Part shown: piece by piece, positions 6,452 to 12,795 of the stretch | How positions within the stretch are numbered: the stretch's first letter is position 1 | Layout: every line of letters starts with the position of its first letter | Assembly (NCBI GenBank): GCA_946478935.1 | Contig: CAMLEL010000030.1 | Span: 1 to 12,795, forward strand | DNA: 12,795 nucleotides | Direction of reading: 5' to 3' | DNA from: an uncultured Armatimonadota bacterium | GTDB taxonomy: Bacteria; Armatimonadota; Fimbriimonadia; Fimbriimonadales; Fimbriimonadaceae | Notes under the pieces: model-generated | The model's database searches: none | Told to the model about the DNA's origin: nothing | Seen by the model: only the letters and a program-made list of their open reading frames with translations | Made by a program: the position numbers and the translations under genes

Positions 6452-9064
6452 CTACTTGCCTTTCACGGATTCTGCTTCTGTTTGGAAGTTGAAGGTCCCA
6501 TTCTGATAGTCCACCCGAACCTTGGAGCCGTCCTTCACTTCACCCGACAGGATCGCCTGTGCCAGCGGATTCATGATCTCTTTCTGGATCGCCCGCTTGA
6601 GCGGCCTTGCGCCGTACACAGGATCGAAACCAGCGGTGGCCAGATGCAGGTACGCATCATCCGTAAGCTGCAGTTCGATCCTTCGCTCTTCCAAACGATG
6701 AGTCAGAAGCCCAAGCTGGATGCGCACGATCTGCTTGATCTCGTTCACGCCCAGAGAACGGAAGACAATAACATCGTCCAGCCGGTTGATGAACTCGGGG
6801 CGGAAGAATATTCGAACTTCATCCAGTACGCGCTGCTTGGTTTCGTCCCAGTTAGATTCGGCTGTAATCGGGTCGGCATAGTTGTGTGATCCCAAGTTGC
6901 TGGTGAGAATGACCACCGTATTTTTGAAATCAACCGTTCGGCCCTGACCATCGGTCAGGCGGCCATCGTCTAGAAGTTGAAGCAGGACGTTGAAGACCTC
7001 AGGGTGCGCCTTCTCGACCTCATCCAAAAGGACGACGGCGTAAGGTCGGCGGCGGACGACTTCGGTCAGTTGGCCACCTTCTTCGTACCCAATGTAACCC
7101 GGAGGCGCGCCAATCAAGCGGGCCACCGAATGCTTCTCCTGGTACTCGCTCATATCGATGCGAACCATCGCCTTTTCATCGTTGAACATGAACTCGGCCA
7201 GGGCCCGCGCCGTTTCGGTTTTACCAACGCCAGTCGGTCCCAGGAACAGGAAGGAGCCAATGGGACGATTGGGATCGCTCAAGCCCGACCGCGACCTCCG
7301 AACCGCATCAGAAACCGCCCGCAGGGCTTCGTTTTGGCCCACGACCCGATTTTCCAAGAATTCCTCCATCGTCAGGAGCTTCTGCATCTCGCCCTGCAAG
7401 AGCTTGCTCACCGGGATGCCCGTCCACTTGCTGACGACCTCGGCAATATCTTCGCTGTCGACCTCTTCCTTCAACATCTTTCCGCCGATCTGGATTCGCT
7501 CAAGTTCTTCGGTTTCGTCCTTCAAGCTCTGGGTCAAAGCAGGCATCCGACCGTGCTGGATTTCAGCTGCTTTCGCGTAGTCGCCAGAATCGCTGGCCAT
7601 CTGAAACTGGGCGCGAAGCTCGTCCAGCTCTTGCTTGATCTGCCGAACGCGCTCGATCTTGTCCTTTTCGGTCTGCCACGTCGCTCGCATTCCACTGGAC
7701 CTCTCAGTCAGTTCAGCAAGCCGCTTTTCAATCTGGGAAAGACGTTCACGGGACGGCTCGTCTTCTTCTTTTTTAAGCGCTTCACGATCGATTTCCAGTT
7801 GACGCATTTGACGCTCAACTTCATCGATTTCGGCAGGAACGCTATCGATTTCGATCTTCAATTTTGAAGCGGCTTCATCTACCAAGTCAATCGCCTTGTC
7901 CGGGAGAAACCGGTCGCTGATGTACCGATTGCTCAGGGTCGCAGCGGCAACGATCGCCGAGTCGGTGATCCGAACGCCGTGGTGGATCTCATACCGTTCT
8001 TTCAAGCCGCGCAAAATACTGATCGTCTCCTCCACCGAAGGTTCGCCGACCATCACCATTTGGAACCGGCGCTCGAGCGCCTTGTCCTTCTCCATGTAGA
8101 GTTGATACTCCTTGAGCGTGGTCGCGCCGACGCACCTCAGTTCACCTCTTGCCAGCATTGGCTTGAGCATGTTTGCCGCGTCCAGGGCCCCTTCCGCCTT
8201 GCCAGCTCCCACCAACGTGTGAAGTTCGTCGATGAAGAGAATAATTTGGCCGCTTGCACTCTTAATTTCATCCAGCACGGCCTTGAGTCGGTCTTCGAAT
8301 TCACCTCGGTACTTCGCGCCCGCAAGCATCGCCCCCAAGTCGAGGCTCATGATCGATTTGCCTCGCAATCCTTCGGGAACATCGCCGCTTACGATTCGTT
8401 GGGCCAATCCCTCAACCACCGCCGTTTTACCCACGCCCGGCTCGCCAATTAAAACTGGGTTGTTCTTCGTCCGTCGGCTCAGTACCTGAACCACTCTGCG
8501 AATCTCTTCATCCCGTCCAATGACCGGATCCAATTTGTTCATCCGGGCGCGCGCCGTCAAGTCCACGGCATACTTTTCAAGCGCCTGGTAACTCTGCTCA
8601 GCAGTCTGAGAAGACACCTTTCGGCCGCCGCGAAGGTCTTCTACAGCCGTTTCCAAGTCCTTGCGATTGACTCCGTTCGATCGCAGAATGCGCCCTGCCG
8701 TACCGGGTTCCTCAGAAGTGGCCAGGAGCATATGTTCGGTTGACATATAGTCATCGCCCATTTCGTCCGCGATGCTGAATGCATCGGTGAATACCTTCGA
8801 CAGGCGCGAGCCGATTGTGCCGCCGTATTGAGTTGACCCCGAGACCTTGGGAAGCTCTTCTAACTCTTTGTGGACCTGGTCCTTCACACTGTCCGAATCA
8901 ATGCTCAGCTTCTCAAGAAGTGGTCTGGTGACCCCTTCCTGCTGGATCAGCAAGGCGTAAAGCAAGTGCTCGACTTCGACGGTCGAGTGCTTGAAGCGCT
9001 CAGCGGAGGACTGAGCCTCCTGAACCGCTTCCTGAGCTTTGAGAGTGAGTTTATCGAATCGCAT
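6452..9064 (-). CDS. clpB: ATP-dependent chaperone and disaggregase ClpB
   Basis: ClpB is a hexameric AAA+ machine in the cytoplasm that pulls proteins out of aggregates together with DnaK. At 870 residues it is full length. Parts in order: N-terminal Clp_N repeats (1-145); first AAA+ domain with Walker A GEPGVGKT (207-214), pore loop KYRGEF (251-256) and Walker B ILFIDE (275-280); coiled-coil middle domain (about 405-525), which marks ClpB rather than ClpA or ClpC; second AAA+ domain with GPTGVGKT (609-616), pore loop GYIGYEEGG (656-664), VVLLDE (677-682) and sensor-2 GAR (818-820); small C-terminal domain. No residue looks broken. The start MRFDKLT is the usual ClpB beginning. There is no Shine-Dalgarno and no CIRCE element; TACGAT abuts the ATG directly and a GATAGT lies 17 bases before it, so the promoter is unclear. 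Confidence 0.99.
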   Translation of the reverse strand: MRFDKLTLKAQEAVQEAQSSAERFKHSTVEVEHLLYALLIQQEGVTRPLLEKLSIDSDSVKDQVHKELEELPKVSGSTQYGGTIGSRLSKVFTDAFSIADEMGDDYMSTEHMLLATSEEPGTAGRILRSNGVNRKDLETAVEDLRGGRKVSSQTAEQSYQALEKYAVDLTARARMNKLDPVIGRDEEIRRVVQVLSRRTKNNPVLIGEPGVGKTAVVEGLAQRIVSGDVPEGLRGKSIMSLDLGAMLAGAKYRGEFEDRLKAVLDEIKSASGQIILFIDELHTLVGAGKAEGALDAANMLKPMLARGELRCVGATTLKEYQLYMEKDKALERRFQMVMVGEPSVEETISILRGLKERYEIHHGVRITDSAIVAAATLSNRYISDRFLPDKAIDLVDEAASKLKIEIDSVPAEIDEVERQMRQLEIDREALKKEEDEPSRERLSQIEKRLAELTERSSGMRATWQTEKDKIERVRQIKQELDELRAQFQMASDSGDYAKAAEIQHGRMPALTQSLKDETEELERIQIGGKMLKEEVDSEDIAEVVSKWTGIPVSKLLQGEMQKLLTMEEFLENRVVGQNEALRAVSDAVRRSRSGLSDPNRPIGSFLFLGPTGVGKTETARALAEFMFNDEKAMVRIDMSEYQEKHSVARLIGAPPGYIGYEEGGQLTEVVRRRPYAVVLLDEVEKAHPEVFNVLLQLLDDGRLTDGQGRTVDFKNTVVILTSNLGSHNYADPITAESNWDETKQRVLDEVRIFFRPEFINRLDDVIVFRSLGVNEIKQIVRIQLGLLTHRLEERRIELQLTDDAYLHLATAGFDPVYGARPLKRAIQKEIMNPLAQAILSGEVKDGSKVRVDYQNGTFNFQTEAESVKGK

Positions 9065-9132
9065 ATCGTATTGAGTGCAGGACTATCAAATGACCTTACT
9101 CTCATTCTAACGCTTCAGCGCTCAATTTGGTT

Positions 9133-9468
9133 TCAAGTCACTCGAACTTCGTCGGGAAAGTCCCGGTACAGGGCAGACTTAAAATCTTTGACTCGCGAAT
9201 ACACTTCATGGTGCAGTGACTCCACAGCATCATCGCGGGTCGCCGCAACGAAGAAAGCTTCATCCAGTTGGGAAAGGCTCTTGAAAGCGATGGAAATGAC
9301 GAACTCGCCGAGGTCAGGCGGGCCAAAGCCAAATTTCCGACGTCGGATCGTGTAGGACTCGAGCTTGCCCTGATTTTTAAGATAGTCGAGGTATCCACGG
9401 ACAGCCCAGACGAACTCGAGGTCATTCGCGCCCGGCGCCAGATTCACCCAAATCTCATAGTAATTCAC
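9133..9468 (-). CDS. Small conserved protein, DUF6614-like
   Basis: A 111-residue soluble protein without signal peptide or membrane segment. It starts MNYYEIWVNLAPG, has a helix DLEFVWAVRGYLDYLKNQGK (16-35), then SYTIRRRKFGFGPPDLGEFVISIAF (39-63), a helix with SQLDEAFFVAATR and the late HHEVYSRVKDFKSALYRDFPD. This strand-helix-strand-strand-helix order suggests a ferredoxin-like or dimeric alpha/beta-barrel fold. From memory it resembles the DUF6614 family; I could not check. The function is unknown. The start is GTG, chosen because the N-terminus looks complete and because TAAACT sits 6 bases upstream in an element identical to that before the thioredoxin gene. It lies 68 bases upstream of clpB on the same strand. 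Confidence 0.82.
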   Translation of the reverse strand: MNYYEIWVNLAPGANDLEFVWAVRGYLDYLKNQGKLESYTIRRRKFGFGPPDLGEFVISIAFKSLSQLDEAFFVAATRDDAVESLHHEVYSRVKDFKSALYRDFPDEVRVT

Positions 9469-9469
9469 G

Positions 9470-9481
9470 GCCCTAGTTTAA
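9470..9481 (-). promoter_or_regulatory. -10-like box in the shared 12-base element, DUF6614-like gene
   Basis: Minus-strand TTAAACTAGGGC, identical to 6410-6421, places TAAACT (plus 9475-9480) six bases before the GTG at 9468. No Shine-Dalgarno is present. Confidence 0.55.
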
Positions 9482-9537
9482 TGGCTTTGCCGGTTCCACA
9501 TGACGCTGTATGTTCAATCTCATCAACTGACTGTGGT

Positions 9538-11133
9538 CTATCCCAGCTTGTCCTTGAGCTTTTGAGCCAGAGCCGCCTCATCACCGCCACGCTCAAGATG
9601 GGATTCCCAATTCAACAGCGGACGGCCGATGGCTTTCTTGAGGACCTCCTTGTCTTGAGCGTCCAAGAGTTGGAGGGTCGCCATGCGCGCGTCAGCATGC
9701 TCCGACGCCAACAGCAGACCAAGGATCCGAAGGAACTGGGGCCCAGCCAACGGATTGGATGAGGTAGCCAACTCGGCAAATTCCTTGCCGCCCGATTTCA
9801 AGTACTGCACGAGCGCAGGTCGATGGCGCGCCAGAAGCACTCCGGTGAACCAGCCAACTGCCTCTTTGCGGTTTCCGGGCCCGCCCAAGAGCGAAGGTGC
9901 GAAGAGGTCGGGGTTATCCAAGTCCTTGTCCTTGAAACCCGCCATGGTTTGGACCTCCCAGAGTGCGCGAACATACATGCCGGGAGGACACCCGAGCGCG
10001 AGACGCTTGTTGATTCGTTCCAGCGACGCTTTATCGCTGTAGATCCAAAGTCGAGCTTGATCCCAGGGCCCACGGATCGAGGATCGAGCCGTCATCATCG
10101 CTAGGTTTCTCAGAATTGGATCAGACCCGCGGCTGAGTGTGAACGTGACGGTCGAATCAGGAGGCGCTTTGTCGATCTCCAGGCAGTGAACAGCGATTGA
10201 TTTGTCTTCGAACACCCCGTCTGTAAGGGCAGAGGACTTGAGTAGCAGAGGATCGACGGTGATCATCGATTGAACTCCGCCCTTGCCCGGCACCAAGACT
10301 GTGCCCGACGGAAGGAATATCCACTTTAGATTCGGCGTGGCCGCAAAATTGGGCTCTCGAATGACGGCGGTATTGATGTCGACTCCCACCGCCTCGAACT
10401 TGGATTCTTTCAGCAGACCCGCCATATCCGGCGAGATCACGGCTCCGATATAGCCGATATCGGCGCGGTCGACACCGGGAAATGGAGTCTCCACAACCAT
10501 ATCGCGACTCAAGGTTCCGAAGCTTCCCCACGTGCAGGCGGTCTCTGTTGGGGTCGAACCGCACGGCCGAGAAGATTCGAGAATCGGCGTCGAAACGGGA
10601 ACGAAGAACGTGTTCAGATACAGTAGCCGCTCACTTCCCCCGATGATCACGTAAAGCGACATTTTCTGGTACCGGTAGCGGAAGATCTGCTCTTCCGCAC
10701 GGGGACCTTCACCCTCGCCCGGCTGTACGCGGTAGAGCCGGGTGATTTCCGATTCGATACGTGATTGCTCGTTGGTGAGCTGTAAAAGTAGTTGGTCAGC
10801 TGCCTGCCCTCCCACCTTCAACGCACCTTTGATCGTGGCCACGATCCACCAGTCTGCGGCTGGCCTCTCGATCTGGGCTGAATCGTCCCTCCAGCCGCGC
10901 ATAAAGCCCTCTTCTGACGGTCCCTGACACGGTACAACGACCCTGGGACCCTCAATATAAGTGCTCGCCGGTCTCAACTCGAAGCGGAGCTTCATGCTCC
11001 TGCCGGTCGGAAGGGTCTTCTCCATTTCCCAGCCGGTAACCACCGGCCGCTTGGGCGTGATCAATACTGACGTTTGAGGAAGCGGCGCCAGGTTCGTCAA
11101 GATCACCGCAAGAACGAATCCAAATCGCAACAT
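9538..11133 (-). CDS. Secreted protein of unknown function
   Basis: A 531-residue protein I do not recognise. It has a signal peptide (MLRFGFVLAVILTNLAPLP, cleavage near residue 20) and no further membrane segment, so it is probably exported. Residues about 25-340 look mainly beta, with many prolines, glycines and a few cysteines (69, 191, 200, 317). Residues about 365-531 look mainly helical: LERINKRLALGCPPGMYVRALWEV, GNRKEAVGWFTGVLLARHRPALVQYL, GPQFLRILGLLLASEHADARMATLQLLD, ending in charged helices. The last part resembles HEAT-like or armadillo-like helical pairs, but no repeat is clear. No catalytic motif is evident. The start has TAGATT 6 bases before the ATG, with TTGCAG 17 bases further upstream. 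It is divergent from the carboxypeptidase gene, about 70 bases between starts. Confidence 0.85.
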   Translation of the reverse strand: MLRFGFVLAVILTNLAPLPQTSVLITPKRPVVTGWEMEKTLPTGRSMKLRFELRPASTYIEGPRVVVPCQGPSEEGFMRGWRDDSAQIERPAADWWIVATIKGALKVGGQAADQLLLQLTNEQSRIESEITRLYRVQPGEGEGPRAEEQIFRYRYQKMSLYVIIGGSERLLYLNTFFVPVSTPILESSRPCGSTPTETACTWGSFGTLSRDMVVETPFPGVDRADIGYIGAVISPDMAGLLKESKFEAVGVDINTAVIREPNFAATPNLKWIFLPSGTVLVPGKGGVQSMITVDPLLLKSSALTDGVFEDKSIAVHCLEIDKAPPDSTVTFTLSRGSDPILRNLAMMTARSSIRGPWDQARLWIYSDKASLERINKRLALGCPPGMYVRALWEVQTMAGFKDKDLDNPDLFAPSLLGGPGNRKEAVGWFTGVLLARHRPALVQYLKSGGKEFAELATSSNPLAGPQFLRILGLLLASEHADARMATLQLLDAQDKEVLKKAIGRPLLNWESHLERGGDEAALAQKLKDKLG

Positions 11134-11139
11134 GACTCC

Positions 11140-11168
11140 AATCTAGCGCAGTTCCCGGTCAACTGCAA
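11140..11168 (-). promoter_or_regulatory. Promoter of the secreted unknown protein, leaderless
   Basis: On the minus strand TTGCAG (11163-11168), 17 bases, TAGATT (11140-11145), 6 bases, then ATG (11133). The 17-base spacing is the bacterial optimum, and the transcript would start at the start codon. GGAG within the six bases is too close to the ATG for a Shine-Dalgarno. Confidence 0.55.
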
Positions 11169-11192
11169 GGCAGAAACTTGCCCACTTTTCGC

Positions 11193-11198
11193 GATAAT
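11193..11198 (+). promoter_or_regulatory. -10-like box of the carboxypeptidase gene
   Basis: GATAAT lies 6 bases before the ATG at 11205. No convincing -35 is seen. If used, the transcript cannot include the alternative TTG start at 11178. Confidence 0.45.
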
Positions 11199-11204
11199 AG
11201 GCGT

Positions 11205-12644
11205 ATGGTCTTCGGAATCGCCCTTGCACTTCTCAATCCCAAACTGGATGCGATATTGGATTCGCCCGATCTTTCCGGTGCGTTGGTCAGCTGCATCGTC
11301 ACTGACTTGGAAGGAAAAGAGCTCTATTCTCGGAATGCAACGACGCGGGTCATGCCAGCCAGCAATCAGAAGCTGATTTCCTGCGCCTATGCGCTTCATC
11401 AGCTCGGCAAGGATTACGTACCGAAAACACGAATCTGGAAGGAAAAAAATCGGGTGGTGATCGATTCTCCGGGCGATCCCAGCCTGACCTATAAGCAATT
11501 GGTGGACGCCCGAAAAGCGCTGAAGCTGAACGGCAAGCTGCCCGTATATGTAAAGCAGGCGTACCGAGTTGGAATTCCAGATTCTTGGGAGATAGACGAC
11601 CTCGCCAACCGGTATGCGGCTCCGGTGTCGGCATTCTGCTTCGACCAGGCGGCGTTCGAACTCTGGGCAGAGCGCGGCAAGGCATTCCTTTTGCCGGAGA
11701 GCTTCGGCGTCAAGATCTCGTTCGATCCCTGGCTGGATGCAGGTGCATCCCGATACGATCCGATCCGAAAGACCATTCGGGTCGGGCGGAGTCTTCCGGC
11801 GAAACGGACGCGATTGGACACGTTGGCCCTGCCAAGCGCCGACGAGTCCGCCGCTTCTATCTTTGGCAGCCGTTTCTACACCACAACCGTGCTCCCGAGC
11901 CGTCCGGCGGATCTCACTTTATCCGGACAGCCATTGAAAGAGATTCTCAAGACGTGCCTGGTTCGAAGCGACAATATTCAGGCGGAGAATCTGCTCTTGA
12001 TGGGAGCGGCAAAAGATGGCGACATCTCGGCTCGGCCGTACACGTTGGCCAGGGAGCGCGTTTCAAAGTTCTTGACGGACACCGTCGGCATGGATAAGCA
12101 GGATATTCGGATTTACGACGGCAGCGGACTGAGCCGACACAACCTTGTCACCGCGCGAGGCATCGCAAAGCTGCTCGAATGGGCGAACCGTCAACCCGAT
12201 GCTGAGACTTGGCGCGCTTGTCTGGTCTCACCGCTAAACGGCACATTGAGAGGTCGGCTGAAAGACGTGGGGTTTCAGGGGAAAACTGGCACGCTCGATA
12301 TGGTGGTGAGCTTGAGTGGCTATGTTAAGACCGCATCGGGTGAAGAACGCATTATGAGCTTATTGCTCAATCACTTCGTTTCTTCCTCGGTAAAAGCACG
12401 AGATATTTTGGATAATTTCGCGAAAACGCTCTCAGAAACCGGCGATGGCCTCGGGGTTGCCTTATCTTATGGATATGAAGCTCGCCGCCATCGTTCCCTC
12501 TCGGGCCATCTATCTCTTGCTCGGAATTGGTTTTATCGACCTGGTGGTGACGGCGGTTTTACACGCCAAGGGTCAGATCGTCGAGCTGAACCCGCTCATG
12601 AAGCCGTTCATCGAGCAGAGCGAATGGCTCTTCGTGGCGGTTAA
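11205..12644 (+). CDS. dacB: D-alanyl-D-alanine carboxypeptidase/endopeptidase, PBP4 type (peptidase S13)
   Basis: It trims or cleaves peptidoglycan peptides in the cell envelope. All three penicillin-binding motifs are present: SNQK (nucleophile Ser53, Lys56), SDN (255-257) and KTG (360-362). The family mark DGSGLSR (305-311) is also present, along with the large insert between the first two motifs. Start: ATG at 11205 has GATAAT 6 bases upstream but gives only a ten-residue hydrophobic N-terminus (MVFGIALALL) without basic residues. A TTG at 11178, with AAGG seven bases upstream, would add MPTFRDNRR and make a better signal peptide. Either may be right. The end is odd: the domain should finish near residue 410 (ARDILDNFAKTLSE), yet the frame stays open for about 69 arginine-rich residues and overlaps the next gene by 170 bases. 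Confidence 0.93.
   Translation: MVFGIALALLNPKLDAILDSPDLSGALVSCIVTDLEGKELYSRNATTRVMPASNQKLISCAYALHQLGKDYVPKTRIWKEKNRVVIDSPGDPSLTYKQLVDARKALKLNGKLPVYVKQAYRVGIPDSWEIDDLANRYAAPVSAFCFDQAAFELWAERGKAFLLPESFGVKISFDPWLDAGASRYDPIRKTIRVGRSLPAKRTRLDTLALPSADESAASIFGSRFYTTTVLPSRPADLTLSGQPLKEILKTCLVRSDNIQAENLLLMGAAKDGDISARPYTLARERVSKFLTDTVGMDKQDIRIYDGSGLSRHNLVTARGIAKLLEWANRQPDAETWRACLVSPLNGTLRGRLKDVGFQGKTGTLDMVVSLSGYVKTASGEERIMSLLLNHFVSSSVKARDILDNFAKTLSETGDGLGVALSYGYEARRHRSLSGHLSLARNWFYRPGGDGGFTRQGSDRRAEPAHEAVHRAERMALRGG
12463..12468 (+). promoter_or_regulatory. -10-like box of the small membrane protein
   Basis: TATCTT lies 6 bases before ATG at 12475, the same arrangement as at several other genes here. 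It lies inside the carboxypeptidase frame. The match to a -10 is modest. Confidence 0.35.
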
Positions 12645-12783
12645 GGGATTCACGCTCGTTGCGGCGTTCGTGGGTCTGGTTTGGTATGGTCGGCAGAACA
12701 AGAGCTTCGTGCGGATGGCGTGCATCGCCGGAAGCGTCGCTTACTTGACCGTGTTTACGGTCTGGTTTGTCAAAGGCGGTTAG
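12475..12783 (+). CDS. Small three-helix membrane protein, DUF5658-like
   Basis: A 102-residue inner-membrane protein with three hydrophobic segments: AIYLLLGIGFIDLVVTAVL (about 11-29), LFVAVKGFTLVAAFVGLVW (about 52-70) and ACIAGSVAYLTVFTVWFV (about 81-98). Between the first two is VELNPLMKPF, the ELNP motif with the preceding IDLV.TA that marks DUF5658-type proteins. The function of that family is unknown. ATGs at 12445, 12469 and 12475 are in frame; 12475 is preferred because TATCTT lies 6 bases before it and MKLAAIVPSR is a natural N-terminus. It overlaps the end of the carboxypeptidase frame by 170 bases, in a different frame. The clear membrane pattern shows that this frame is the coding one in the overlap. 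Confidence 0.85.
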   Translation: MKLAAIVPSRAIYLLLGIGFIDLVVTAVLHAKGQIVELNPLMKPFIEQSEWLFVAVKGFTLVAAFVGLVWYGRQNKSFVRMACIAGSVAYLTVFTVWFVKGG

Positions 12784-12795
12784 GCTCATGTGCGA

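Noticed and set aside
4434..9064. A functional purF-thioredoxin-clpB operon
   Set aside because: Same strand, but purF and the thioredoxin gene each have their own start-adjacent -10 box, and no shared pathway links the three; best read as neighbours, not one system.
9065..9132. CIRCE (HrcA) heat-shock operator before clpB
   Set aside because: Only one GCACTC half-like piece is present (minus strand, CTGCACTC); the second half at nine bases distance is absent.

Overview
This is an ordinary chromosomal window from a bacterium. It carries 13 protein-coding genes on both strands and no mobile element, CRISPR array, tRNA or rRNA that I can recognise. My best guess for the host is an Armatimonadota (Fimbriimonadia-like) lineage. 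That rests on the mix of a carbohydrate ABC system, a small ELNPLM membrane protein, an orphan secreted protein, and several start codons sitting directly behind -10-like boxes. It is an impression from protein and promoter style, not a database result.

Layout. (1) Positions 1-1898, plus strand: the 3' part of a carbohydrate ABC transporter operon, with a solute-binding protein cut by the window edge and an overlapping MalG-type permease. (2) Positions 1899-2326: about 430 bases with no convincing gene, several hairpins and a good plus-strand intrinsic terminator. (3) Positions 2325-2991: a small winged-helix-like protein (minus) divergent from a small lipoprotein (plus), with a double GTCGAC site between them. 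(4) Positions 2995-4322, minus: a GNAT acetyltransferase preceded by a DinB-like protein. (5) Positions 4434-5897, minus: purF, the first committed step of purine synthesis. (6) Positions 5959-6408, minus: an exported thioredoxin-fold protein. (7) Positions 6452-9064, minus: clpB, the disaggregase. (8) Positions 9133-9468, minus: a small conserved protein resembling DUF6614. (9) Positions 9538-11133, minus: a large secreted protein of unknown function. (10) Positions 11205-12783, plus: a PBP4-type D-alanyl-D-alanine carboxypeptidase whose reading frame runs about 170 bases into a small three-helix membrane protein (DUF5658-like).

The minus-strand genes from 11133 to 2995 all point the same way, but most have their own -10-like box 6 or 7 bases before the start codon and no Shine-Dalgarno sequence. 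They are therefore more likely separate, leaderless transcripts than one operon. Only the ABC permease and the DinB-like gene show a clear Shine-Dalgarno, and for the DinB-like gene a -35/-10 pair lies further upstream, leaving room for a leader.

I did not find a strong candidate for a new biological system. The points most worth a second look are the repeated start-adjacent promoter boxes (two share an identical 12-base core), the structured gene-free stretch at 1899-2326, the long carboxypeptidase/membrane-protein overlap, and the DinB-like protein that has lost two of its three expected metal ligands.
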